DNA of 21,828 bases from Ramlibacter sp. (GCA_028292185.1 JAQGMT010000200.1:1-21828), one strand, 5' to 3'. Counted from the stretch's first letter, positions 1-7,086 are shown. The notes: a model not told the origin generated them from the sequence alone. Program-made: numbers and translations.

Positions 1-194
1 GCGCTGTCTGAGCGGAGCGCCCTTCGGGGCGCGCAGCGAGTTCGCCGACGGGCCATGAAATCGAAGCAACGCAGGGCAGTCGAGCGCAGCGGAGACCGCC
101 TCGAGGGATGCGCGGCAGCCTGCCCGGTCCCGGCTTTGCCGCGAGGTTTCAACGCGGTGGATCCCGTGTCAAACCCGGAATGACAGATGATCCC
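1..194. other. Non-coding left edge with hairpin-rich, repeat-like sequence
   Basis: No credible gene is visible here; the open frames crossing it are antisense to nnr or have no recognisable protein character. It holds a perfect 6-bp stem closed by a TTCG tetraloop (17-22 with 27-32), which is itself framed by CGCTG (2-6) and CAGCG (34-38). A second bipartite stem lies at 159-193. The wording resembles dispersed intergenic repeats I associate with Burkholderiales genomes, but that is from memory. Any gene to the left lies outside the window. Confidence 0.5.
159..193 (-). repeat. Bipartite inverted repeat just after the nnr stop codon
   Basis: GGATC (159-163) pairs with GATCC (189-193), and TGTCA (167-171) pairs with TGACA (181-185). 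The two stems are separated by a symmetric 3x3 internal loop and cap a 9-nt loop. On the minus strand the structure starts 1 nt beyond the nnr TAG (195-197). It could be a 3'-end or terminator-like hairpin for the amidase-dadA-nnr transcript, but no T-run follows it. The core GTGTCAAACCCGGAATGAC resembles a widely dispersed proteobacterial intergenic repeat. Confidence 0.45.
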
Positions 195-1631
195 CTACGC
201 GCCCAAGCTGCGCGCGAGCGCGGAAGCAGTCAGTGCGCAACCGGTGGGACAGCGGTCGGCGGCAAGTCCGTGCTCGTACACCGCGCTCGCCGCCGCACTG
301 AACGCATCGGTGCCGCTTGCAAGACGCGCAGCAATCAATCCCGCCAAAACATCACCAGTTCCTGCCGTTGCAAGCCGCGCATTGCCCGTGGGATTGATCA
401 GCGGCGTGCATCCGGGCGCCGCGACGATGCTGCCCGAGCCCTTGAGCACCACGACACAAGCGAAGCGCTGAACCAGTTCGCGGCTCGCGGCCAGGCGATT
501 GGCTTGCACCTGCGCCGCACCGCAGCCAAGGAGGCGCGCCGCCTCGAGCGGATGCGGCGTGAGCACCGTCATGCGGCTTCGGCGCGAACGCGCCTGCAAC
601 AGCGTCTGCAGTTGCGTGTCGGACGCGATGGCGTTGAGCGCGTCAGCATCGAGCACCAGCGCGCGTGCCGTGGATAAGACCTTCGGCAAGACCGCGCGAA
701 CTGCATCGCCACCGCCGCAGCCGCAAGCCACCGACATCGAGCCCAGGTCGAGCGAGTCCCACGGACGGATCATCAACTCGGGCTGGGTTGCGTCCACGGT
801 GATCACTGCACTGTCGAGCAGGCCCGCGAAGACGCGTCCCGCACCACCGTTCAACGCAGCGGATGCCGCGAGCAACGCTGCCCCAGCCATGCCGGGCGCA
901 CCACCGATCACGGCCACGTCGCCGTAGCTGCCTTTGTGCGAAGCGTGCAGGCGGGTCGTGGTCGTCGGCGGTCCTGCCAGCGTGGCGATGCATTTCGAAA
1001 GATCCGCGTCCACCCCGAGGTCGTCGAACCAGACTTGTCCGGCGGCGTCTCTTCCTTGCGCTGTGAACAGGCCGGGCTTCAACGTCAACAGGCTCAGCGT
1101 GTGGTCCGCGCGCACGGCTTCGCCGCTTCCGGTGTCGCTGTTCAGGCCGGAGGGAACATCGACCGCGAGCACCGGCGGGGCAGCGCGGTTCATCGCCGCT
1201 GCCCACTGGGCGGCGGCACCTTCGAGCGGGCGTGAATGACCGATCCCGAATAGCGCATCGACCGCCAGGTCCCACTGCGCCGGCGGTTCCGCCGCGAACA
1301 GCACGCCAGCGTCACGCGCCCGGTGCAGCGAACTCACCGCATCGCCCGGCGCGCGCGCTTCAGTGCCCAGCCAGGTGACGACCGCTTGCTTGCCCCATCG
1401 GCGCAAGTGCATCGCTGCTTCGAGCCCATCGCCGCCGTTGTTGCCCGGCCCGCAGGCGATCCAGATTGTCTTGGCGTGCGGCGCCAGCGCCAGACTCAGC
1501 CGCGCCGCTGCCAGACCGGCGCGCTGCATCAGCGTATGCGGCGGCAGCGCGCCGGCGGCGGCCTGCTCGGTGCCGCGTGTGACGGCAACGTCGAAGAGCG
1601 GCCAGGGGCGCTCGGGCGTGATGCGTTGCAT
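195..1631 (-). CDS. nnr: Bifunctional NAD(P)H-hydrate epimerase / ADP-dependent NAD(P)H-hydrate dehydratase
   Basis: A cytosolic metabolite-repair enzyme of about 478 aa. The N-terminal half (YjeF_N fold) interconverts R and S forms of damaged hydrated NAD(P)H; the C-terminal half (ribokinase-like) dehydrates the S form back to NAD(P)H using ADP. Visible support: the epimerase motif GPGNNGGDG at about residues 61-69, followed by the dehydratase elements VAVIGGAPGMAGAA, TPHPLEAARLLG, VVLKGSG and NPTGNARLATAGTGDVLAG near the C-terminus, with D427 the likely catalytic Asp. Length fits the fused family. The start is ATG 1631; the adjoining GTG 1634 is a possible alternative, and only a G-rich stretch overlapping the dadA stop serves as a weak ribosome site. 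It is the last gene of the minus-strand unit, 12 nt after dadA. The function call is firm. Confidence 0.93.
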   Translation of the reverse strand: MQRITPERPWPLFDVAVTRGTEQAAAGALPPHTLMQRAGLAAARLSLALAPHAKTIWIACGPGNNGGDGLEAAMHLRRWGKQAVVTWLGTEARAPGDAVSSLHRARDAGVLFAAEPPAQWDLAVDALFGIGHSRPLEGAAAQWAAAMNRAAPPVLAVDVPSGLNSDTGSGEAVRADHTLSLLTLKPGLFTAQGRDAAGQVWFDDLGVDADLSKCIATLAGPPTTTTRLHASHKGSYGDVAVIGGAPGMAGAALLAASAALNGGAGRVFAGLLDSAVITVDATQPELMIRPWDSLDLGSMSVACGCGGGDAVRAVLPKVLSTARALVLDADALNAIASDTQLQTLLQARSRRSRMTVLTPHPLEAARLLGCGAAQVQANRLAASRELVQRFACVVVLKGSGSIVAAPGCTPLINPTGNARLATAGTGDVLAGLIAARLASGTDAFSAAASAVYEHGLAADRCPTGCALTASALARSLGA

Positions 1632-1643
1632 CACCGGATTCTG

Positions 1644-2918
1644 TCACCCCCGCAGGCGCTCGATCCCCAAACCCTCGACATCGATGTCCGGCTTGCGCCC
1701 CGACATCAAGTCCGCGACGACGCGCGCGCTGCCGCATGCCATCGCCCACCCGGACGATCCATGTCCGAGGTTGATCCACACGCCGGGCACGCCGCTGGCG
1801 CCCAGCAAGGGCGGCCCGTCGGGCAGCATCGGTCGCGCGCCTTTCCATTCCTGCACGCCCGCACCCTTGCCGGCCAGCGCCGCCGCTCCGGGAAACCAGT
1901 CGTGCAGCACCTTGTAGAGCGTTTGCAGTGACGAGGCGCGCTTTTTCTCCGGTGCGCCGCCGATCTCCGCACTGCCGGAGACACGCACCCGCTGGCCCAG
2001 CCGCGAGATGGCGACCTTGAAGCGCTCGTCCATCACCGCGCTGCGCGGCGCGTTGAGCGGCTCGCGGATTGGCGCACTGATGGAGTAACCGTACACGGCC
2101 GCCAGCGGAATCTCCAGGCCGAGCGGCCGCAGCAGCGCCGCCGAGTCCACTCCCGAGCAGACCATCACCGCATCGAACCGGCGCTCGGTCGGCGCATCGG
2201 CGCCCAGCAGCCACACCCGCAGCAAGCCGGGCGAAGCGGGATTGAGCGGGTCGACCGCGGTGTTGAATTCGAAATTGACGCCGCTGGTCTGGGCTTCGTT
2301 CTTGAGCAGCATCGCGAACTGCCGGCAATTGCCGACCTCGTCGTCGGGCAAATGAATTGCGCCGGCAAACTGCGTATCGGGGTTGATGGCGGGCTCGATC
2401 GCCCGGGCCTCGGCTTGCCCGAGCTCCTTGAAGGCGACGCCTGCGTCACGCAGCAGTTGCAAGCCCGGCTCGGCCAGCTTGCGATCGTTCTCGGCTCGCA
2501 GCAGCACCAGGTAGCCCGTGCTGCGGTCGTACTCCAGCTGGAAATGCTCGGTGATGTCGCGCATGCGCGTACGGCTGTAGAAGGCCAGCGCCTGCATGCG
2601 GCTGCGGTTGGCCGCATACGCCGGCAACTCACAGGCCCGGTACCACTGGCGCATCCATTCGATCTCGGCGCGCGACAGCGGCAAGCTGATGCGCACCGGC
2701 GCATGCTTGCTCAGGAGATAGCGGGCCACCCTGGCCGGCATGCCGGGTGCGGCCCAAGGCGTGACATAGCCCGGAGCCACCACGCCCGCGTTCGCGAAAC
2801 TGGTTTCTTCGGCGACGGCGGCGCGCCGCTCGAACACCGTCACTTCGTGACCGTCCACAGCCAGCTCGAAGGCCGCGGTGACGCCGATGATGCCGGCGCC
2901 GATGACGGCAACTTTCAT
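1644..2918 (-). CDS. dadA: D-amino acid dehydrogenase (DadA family FAD oxidoreductase)
   Basis: Oxidatively deaminates D-amino acids to 2-oxo acids and ammonia, passing electrons from FAD to the membrane quinone pool; in many bacteria it acts with an alanine racemase in L-alanine catabolism. The 424-aa product opens with a Rossmann FAD fingerprint (VIGAGIIG, residues 5-12) and an acidic ribose-binding residue at E30. The DadA signature SFANAGVVAPGYVTPWAAPG follows, and the C-terminus has the typical GHGSSGWAMACGSARVVADL stretch. Length is near E. coli DadA. I chose ATG 2918 over an in-frame upstream start because the family begins at the Rossmann strand and AGGAA lies about 10 nt upstream. 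It starts 28 nt after the amidase stop. No racemase is present, so the natural substrate is open: D-alanine or other D-amino acids. Confidence 0.9.
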   Translation of the reverse strand: MKVAVIGAGIIGVTAAFELAVDGHEVTVFERRAAVAEETSFANAGVVAPGYVTPWAAPGMPARVARYLLSKHAPVRISLPLSRAEIEWMRQWYRACELPAYAANRSRMQALAFYSRTRMRDITEHFQLEYDRSTGYLVLLRAENDRKLAEPGLQLLRDAGVAFKELGQAEARAIEPAINPDTQFAGAIHLPDDEVGNCRQFAMLLKNEAQTSGVNFEFNTAVDPLNPASPGLLRVWLLGADAPTERRFDAVMVCSGVDSAALLRPLGLEIPLAAVYGYSISAPIREPLNAPRSAVMDERFKVAISRLGQRVRVSGSAEIGGAPEKKRASSLQTLYKVLHDWFPGAAALAGKGAGVQEWKGARPMLPDGPPLLGASGVPGVWINLGHGSSGWAMACGSARVVADLMSGRKPDIDVEGLGIERLRG

Positions 2919-2946
2919 CCCGGGGTGTTCCTGCTCGGCAAGAGGC

Positions 2947-4281
2947 TCATGCTGCGGCCGCGAGCGCCTGCTCGGCGCGCAGCGCAATGTTCAGCACCGC
3001 ATCGTCCTGCATCGCGCATTGCCAGATCATGAGGCCGACCGGGAGTTCACCCGCCACGTGGCATGGAATTGAGATGGCGCAACCGTCCAGCATGTTCACG
3101 ACGCTGCAGTTGCGCAAGAGCAGCGCGTTGACGCGGAAGAACTCCTCGTCACGCTCGGCCCCGGGCGCCACCTGCGCGATCGGCGCCGCGACGATGGGCG
3201 TGGTCGGGGAGAGCACGGCATCGAAGCCGGCCAGCGCTGCGTGCACGCGGACGATCCAATCGTGCCGGGCTCGGATCAGGTCGATGTATTCGTAAGCCTT
3301 CATCGCCGCGCCTTTTTCGATGCGCATGCGAACGCGCGGGTCGTAGCCGGCGCCGCTGGAGGCGAGCAGGGCGCGATGCCAGGCATAACTTTCCGCCGCC
3401 GAGAAGCCGCCGGTGGACTGGATGGCGCCCAGGTCGCGGATGGCCTCGAGCGGGATTTCCTCGATCTGTGCGCCGCCCGCCCGCAGGGTTTTCAGGGCCC
3501 GCTCGAAAGCCGTCGCCACCGTGGCATCCAGCCCGTCGAGCATGCTGGCGCGCGCCACCGCGAAGCGCATCGCCGACAAGGGCTTGTCGTTGCGCGCCAC
3601 CTTTCGCTGGGCCAGGATCTCGTGCGCCAGGATCGTGTCGCGCACCGAGCGGGTCATCGCGCTCACCGTGTCCAGCGTGGTGGACAGCGGCAGCGCGCCT
3701 TCGGTGGGCGTCAGCCGCGCGGTGTTCTTGAATCCGACGATGCCGCACAGCGCGGCCGGTATGCGGATCGATCCGCCGGTGTCCGAGCCCAGGCCGATGA
3801 AGGCTGCGCCGGTGGCAACCGAGACGGCTGCGCCCGATGACGAGCCGCCCGGAATGCGCGGCGTCTTCGCATCGGCCGGGTTGGCGGGCGTGCCGTAGTG
3901 CGGGTTGAGGCCCACGCCCGAGAAGGCGAACTCGCTCATGTTGGTGCGGCCTATCAGCGCTGCACCCGCGGCCCGCAGGCGCGCGACGGCCGGGCTGTCG
4001 TGCGTTGCGGGCGGCGCGTCGGCCAGCACCTTCGAGCCCGCGGGCGTCGGTTGCTCGGCAATGTCGTACAGGTCCTTGATCGAGACGGCCAAGCCCGCCA
4101 GGGGCTTGGCTGCGTTGCCCGGATCGGCGGCTTGCCGCCGCGCATCCTGGGCATCGATGCGCAGGAAGGCGTGCTGGCAAGCAGGCGATTGCGCGATGGC
4201 CAGGCAGGCCTCGAGCTCATCGATGGCGCGGGTCTGGCCGGCAAGAAGTGATTCGCGGGTGGCAGCGAGGTCGGGGCGCAT
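2947..4281 (-). CDS. Amidase signature (AS) family hydrolase
   Basis: A 444-aa member of the amidase signature family, which hydrolyses or transfers from amide bonds using a Ser-cisSer-Lys triad. All three residues can be placed: K69 in VSIKDL, S147 at the start of SSSG within GGSSSGAA, and S171 in GSDTGGSIRIPA. The S147-S171 spacing of 24 residues matches fatty-acid amide hydrolase and relatives. GRTNMSEFAFSG and GLNPHYGTPANP are also typical. No gatB or gatC is nearby and the protein is shorter than most GatA subunits, so it is probably a stand-alone amidase rather than part of the tRNA amidotransferase. ATG 4281 has AGGAAT just upstream. It leads the minus-strand unit ahead of dadA and nnr; the substrate cannot be read from sequence, but a D-amino acid amide or N-acyl amino acid would fit the neighbour. 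Confidence 0.88.
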   Translation of the reverse strand: MRPDLAATRESLLAGQTRAIDELEACLAIAQSPACQHAFLRIDAQDARRQAADPGNAAKPLAGLAVSIKDLYDIAEQPTPAGSKVLADAPPATHDSPAVARLRAAGAALIGRTNMSEFAFSGVGLNPHYGTPANPADAKTPRIPGGSSSGAAVSVATGAAFIGLGSDTGGSIRIPAALCGIVGFKNTARLTPTEGALPLSTTLDTVSAMTRSVRDTILAHEILAQRKVARNDKPLSAMRFAVARASMLDGLDATVATAFERALKTLRAGGAQIEEIPLEAIRDLGAIQSTGGFSAAESYAWHRALLASSGAGYDPRVRMRIEKGAAMKAYEYIDLIRARHDWIVRVHAALAGFDAVLSPTTPIVAAPIAQVAPGAERDEEFFRVNALLLRNCSVVNMLDGCAISIPCHVAGELPVGLMIWQCAMQDDAVLNIALRAEQALAAAA

Positions 4282-4298
4282 GGATTCCTAAGGGTGGG

Positions 4299-4307
4299 TG
4301 TTATAAT
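4299..4307 (+). promoter_or_regulatory. Extended -10 promoter for rpsB
   Basis: TGT TATAAT is a perfect extended -10 element (TATAAT at 4302-4307, TG at 4299-4300). No good -35 hexamer sits 16-18 nt upstream, which fits an extended -10 promoter. Transcription would start near 4313-4315, giving an rpsB leader of about 140 nt. The palindromic TTATAA core also reads as TATAAC on the minus strand, so it might contribute to the divergent amidase promoter; that is inference. Confidence 0.7.
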
Positions 4308-4312
4308 CTTTG

Positions 4313-4430
4313 GGTTTTGCCGGGGGCTGGCCGCATAGGGCGGCAGGGCTGCCGGTAAAACCAAACGCGAATCCAGGCCAACAAGGTGTTGCGGCTTGCC
4401 TTTACGGCAACGGCAATTTCGGCCTGGATT
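4313..4430 (+). promoter_or_regulatory. Structured rpsB 5' leader RNA with two helical domains
   Basis: Domain A: GGTTTTGCCGG (4313-4323) pairs with CCGGTAAAACC (4352-4362), 11 pairs with one G-U wobble. It encloses a GCCGC/GCGGC hairpin (4330-4334 with 4340-4344); an alternative CGGCA/TGCCG stem (4341-4345 with 4350-4354) competes with both. Domain B: AATCCAGGCC (4370-4379) pairs perfectly with GGCCTGGATT (4421-4430), enclosing AACA-AGG-TGTT (4380-4390) and TTGCC-TTTAC-GGCAA (4396-4410), a compact three-way junction. The rpsB ribosome site follows 14 nt later. In E. coli, S2 represses its own operon through the rpsB leader; a similar role here is inference. Confidence 0.6.
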
Positions 4431-4455
4431 TTAGACCCAACCTTCAGGAAATCAC

Positions 4456-5208
4456 ATGACAGTCTCCATGCGCGACATGCTGGAAGCCGGTGTCCATTTC
4501 GGACACCAGACCCGCTTCTGGAACCCCAAGATGGCCCCGTACATTTTCGGCCATCGCAACAAGATCCACATCATCAACCTGGAAAAGTCGCTGCCGCTGT
4601 TCCAGGAAGCGACCAAGTTCGTCAAGCAGCTCGCGGCCAACCGCGGCACCATCCTCATGGTGGGCACCAAGCGCCAGGCCCGCGAAACCGTGGCGACCGA
4701 AGCCAAGCGCGCCGGCGTGCCCTACGTCGACCAGCGCTGGCTGGGCGGCATTCTCACCAACTTCAAGACCGTCAAGACCTCCATCAAGCGCCTGAAGGAC
4801 ATGAAGGCGCAGCAGGAAGGCGGCCTGGACGCGATGAGCAAGAAAGAGCAGCTGATGTTCGCGCGCGAGATGGAAAAGCTCGAGAAGGACATCGGCGGCA
4901 TCCAGGACATGACCAGCCTGCCCGACGCCATCTTCGTGATCGACGTCGGCTTCCACAAGATTGCCGTGTCCGAAGCCAAGAAGCTGGGCATCCCGCTGGT
5001 CGGTGTGGTCGATTCCAACCACTCGCCGATCGGCATCGACTACGTGATCCCGGGTAACGACGACTCGTCCAAGGCCGTCGTGCTGTACGCGCGCGGCATC
5101 GCCGACGCCATCATCGAAGGCCGCTCCAGCGCGGCGAGCGACACGGTCAAGGCCGTGGCCGAAGGCAGCGACGAATTCGTCGAAGTGCGCGAGGGCGGCG
5201 GCGCCTGA
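4456..5208 (+). CDS. rpsB: 30S ribosomal protein S2
   Basis: A structural protein of the small ribosomal subunit that binds late near the head-body junction and is needed for S1 association. The 250-aa product begins with the unmistakable S2 sequence MTVSMRDMLEAGVHFGHQTR, then WNPKMAPYIFGHRNKIHIINL. Further S2 hallmarks are GTKRQA, the RWLGGILTNFKT segment, and DAIFVIDVGFHKIAVSEAKKLGIP followed by GVVDSNHSP. Length is close to E. coli S2 (241 aa), with a slightly longer acidic and glycine-rich tail. ATG 4456 has AGGAAA 5-10 nt upstream. It is first in the rpsB-tsf unit, preceded by a strong extended -10 promoter and a folded leader, and followed by a GC-rich hairpin that may reduce readthrough into tsf. 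Confidence 0.99.
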   Translation: MTVSMRDMLEAGVHFGHQTRFWNPKMAPYIFGHRNKIHIINLEKSLPLFQEATKFVKQLAANRGTILMVGTKRQARETVATEAKRAGVPYVDQRWLGGILTNFKTVKTSIKRLKDMKAQQEGGLDAMSKKEQLMFAREMEKLEKDIGGIQDMTSLPDAIFVIDVGFHKIAVSEAKKLGIPLVGVVDSNHSPIGIDYVIPGNDDSSKAVVLYARGIADAIIEGRSSAASDTVKAVAEGSDEFVEVREGGGA

Positions 5209-5227
5209 GCGTTCCGCAAGCCGAACG

Positions 5228-5250
5228 AAGGGGGCTTTCGAGGCCCCCTT
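5228..5250 (+). terminator. GC-rich hairpin between rpsB and tsf (attenuating terminator candidate)
   Basis: AAGGGGGC (5228-5235) pairs perfectly with GCCCCCTT (5243-5250) around a 7-nt loop, followed by CTTAC. The T-run is weak, so partial termination or transcript-end protection is more likely than full stop. tsf begins 46 nt later and has no obvious promoter of its own, which fits an attenuator that sets the S2 to EF-Ts ratio. Confidence 0.65.
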
Positions 5251-5296
5251 CTTACAACTGACACCGATTTGAACTGAAGTTGACGAGGTAAAGAAA

Positions 5297-6214
5297 ATGG
5301 CTGCAATCACCGCAAGCATGGTCGCCGAACTGCGCGCCAAAACCGACGCGCCGATGATGGAATGCAAGAAGGCGCTGACCGAAGCGGAAGGAAATTTTGA
5401 GAAAGCCGAGGAACTGCTGCGCGTCAAGCTCGGCAACAAGGCCGGCAAGGCGGCCGCCCGCATCACCGCGGAAGGCGTGGTCACCGCCTTCATCGAAGGC
5501 AACACCGGTGCGCTGCTGGAGACCAACTGCGAAACCGATTTCGTCACCAGGAACGACAGTTTCCTGGCGCTCGCCAACGCCGCGGCGCAACTGATCGCCA
5601 AGCACAATCCGGCCGATGTGGCTGCGCTCGGTGCGCTGCCGCACAGCCAGGACAGCTTCGGCCCCACGCTCGAAGACGTCCGCAAGGGCCTCATCGGCAA
5701 GATCGGCGAGAACATGAGCTTTCGCCGCTTCAAGCGCTTCTCGGGCTCGAACAAGCTGGCCGCCTATCTGCACGGCACGCGCATCGGCGTGGTGGTCGAA
5801 TTCGAAGGCGATGAAACCGCGGCCAAGGACGTCGCGATGCATGTGGCGGCCATGAAGCCGGTCGCTCTGACCAGCGCCGACGTGCCGGCCGACCTGATCG
5901 AAAAAGAGCGGGCCGTTGCCGTGGGCAAGGCCGCCGAGGACCGCAAGGTCGCCGAGGCCGCCGGCAAGCCGGTGCAGCCGCCGGAGATCGTCGCCAAGCG
6001 CGTCGAAGGCGGCGTGCAGAAGTTCCTGAAGGAAGTGTCCCTCTTCAATCAGCCCTTCGTGAAGAACGACAAGCAGACGGTGGAGCAGATGCTCAAGGAG
6101 CGCGGCACCTCGGTCAAGAGCTTCACGCTGTTCGTGGTGGGCGAGGGCATCGAGAAGAAGGTGGACGACTTCGCCGCCGAGGTCGCGGCGCAAGTGGCGG
6201 CCGCCCGGAAATAA
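5297..6214 (+). CDS. tsf: Translation elongation factor Ts
   Basis: Guanine-nucleotide exchange factor that releases GDP from EF-Tu in the cytosol. The 305-aa product has the N-terminal UBA-like domain (residues about 1-45, with AELRAKTDAPMMECKKALTE), then the EF-Ts core signature with TDFV at residues 80-83, whose equivalent inserts at the Mg/GDP site of EF-Tu. The subdomain sequence HVAAMKPVALTSADVP and the C-terminal segment EVSLFNQPFVKNDKQTVEQML are also typical. It is about 22 residues longer than E. coli EF-Ts. ATG 5297 is preceded by GAGG at 5284-5287. It sits between rpsB and pyrH as in most proteobacteria, separated from rpsB by a hairpin. Confidence 0.98.
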   Translation: MAAITASMVAELRAKTDAPMMECKKALTEAEGNFEKAEELLRVKLGNKAGKAAARITAEGVVTAFIEGNTGALLETNCETDFVTRNDSFLALANAAAQLIAKHNPADVAALGALPHSQDSFGPTLEDVRKGLIGKIGENMSFRRFKRFSGSNKLAAYLHGTRIGVVVEFEGDETAAKDVAMHVAAMKPVALTSADVPADLIEKERAVAVGKAAEDRKVAEAAGKPVQPPEIVAKRVEGGVQKFLKEVSLFNQPFVKNDKQTVEQMLKERGTSVKSFTLFVVGEGIEKKVDDFAAEVAAQVAAARK

Positions 6215-6258
6215 GCGATCGCGGCGGCGGCGAATGATCTCGCCCCGCTTCGATGCCA

Positions 6259-6286
6259 AAATGACGGGCGCGCCGCGCCGTCATTT
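6259..6286 (+). terminator. Hairpin between tsf and pyrH (possible terminator or regulatory stem)
   Basis: AAATGACGG (6259-6267) pairs perfectly with CCGTCATTT (6278-6286) across a GC-rich 10-nt loop that can add a few more pairs with one bulge. The A-rich left foot and T-rich right foot resemble a compact bidirectional terminator, although no separate T-run follows. It lies 44 nt after the tsf stop and 46 nt before pyrH. No clear promoter for pyrH is visible in the remaining gap, so partial termination or processing is more likely than complete separation of the genes. Confidence 0.5.
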
Positions 6287-6332
6287 GAAGCGCGGCGAAC
6301 CCATTCAGTCGTCTCCAACAAGGAACCCATCC

Positions 6333-7055
6333 ATGCCCCAAGCCCAGCCAGCCCATAAGCGAATTCTGCTGAAGCTGTCGGGCGAGGCCCTGATGGGCGA
6401 CGATGCATTCGGCATCAACCGCGCCACCATCGTGCGAATGGTGGAAGAGGTGGCCGAGGTCGTGCACATGGGCGTGCAGGTTGCCATCGTCATCGGCGGC
6501 GGCAACATCTTCCGCGGTGTGGCGGGCGGCTCGGTCGGCATGGACCGGGCCACTGCCGACTACATGGGCATGCTGGCGACCGTGATGAACGCCCTGGCGC
6601 TGGCCGATGCCATGAACAAGCAAGGGCTGATTCCGCGAGTGATGTCGGCCATCGCCATCGAGCAGGTGGTGGAGCCTTACGTGCGGCCCAAGGCCTTGCA
6701 ATACCTGGAAGAGGGCAAGGTGGTGATTTTCGCGGCGGGCACGGGCAACCCCTTCTTCACCACCGACACCGCCGCGGCGCTGCGCGGCGCCGAAATCGGG
6801 GCTGAACTGGTGCTCAAGGCCACCAAGGTGGACGGCGTCTACTCGGCCGATCCCCAGAAGGATCCGTCGGCGACGCGCTACACCAAGATTTCATTCGACC
6901 AGGCCATGGCGCAAAATCTGGGCATCATGGATGCGACGGCGTTCGCCCTGTGCCGCGACCAGAAGCTGCCGATCAAGGTCTTCTCCATCTTGAAGCACGG
7001 CGCCCTGCGCCGCGTGGTGATGGGGGAAGACGAAGGAACGCTCGTCTACGCCTGA
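6333..7055 (+). CDS. pyrH: Uridylate kinase (UMP kinase)
   Basis: Phosphorylates UMP to UDP with ATP, an essential step in pyrimidine nucleotide supply; the bacterial enzyme is a hexamer of the amino-acid kinase fold. The 240-aa product shows the phosphate-binding KLSGEALMG (residues 14-22), GGGNIFRG (55-62), the UMP-contacting MDRATADYMGMLATVMNAL segment starting at residue 70, and GTGNPFFTTDTAA (136-148). The length equals that of E. coli PyrH (241 aa). I chose ATG 6333, with AAGGAA seven bases upstream, and rejected an in-frame ATG at 6234 that would add 33 residues without family support. It lies in the conserved tsf-pyrH-frr order, 31 nt before frr. Confidence 0.98.
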   Translation: MPQAQPAHKRILLKLSGEALMGDDAFGINRATIVRMVEEVAEVVHMGVQVAIVIGGGNIFRGVAGGSVGMDRATADYMGMLATVMNALALADAMNKQGLIPRVMSAIAIEQVVEPYVRPKALQYLEEGKVVIFAAGTGNPFFTTDTAAALRGAEIGAELVLKATKVDGVYSADPQKDPSATRYTKISFDQAMAQNLGIMDATAFALCRDQKLPIKVFSILKHGALRRVVMGEDEGTLVYA

Positions 7056-7086
7056 GAACGCCGCAGCAGACCGCGAGGAGATTCCC

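Noticed and set aside
4444..5754. Minus-strand open frame spanning rpsB and part of tsf
   Set aside because: It covers two certain genes on the other strand and their gap, and has no recognisable motifs.
6234..6332. Longer pyrH start at 6234
   Set aside because: It would add 33 residues lacking family similarity and run through the intergenic hairpin; ATG 6333 has a good AAGGAA site.
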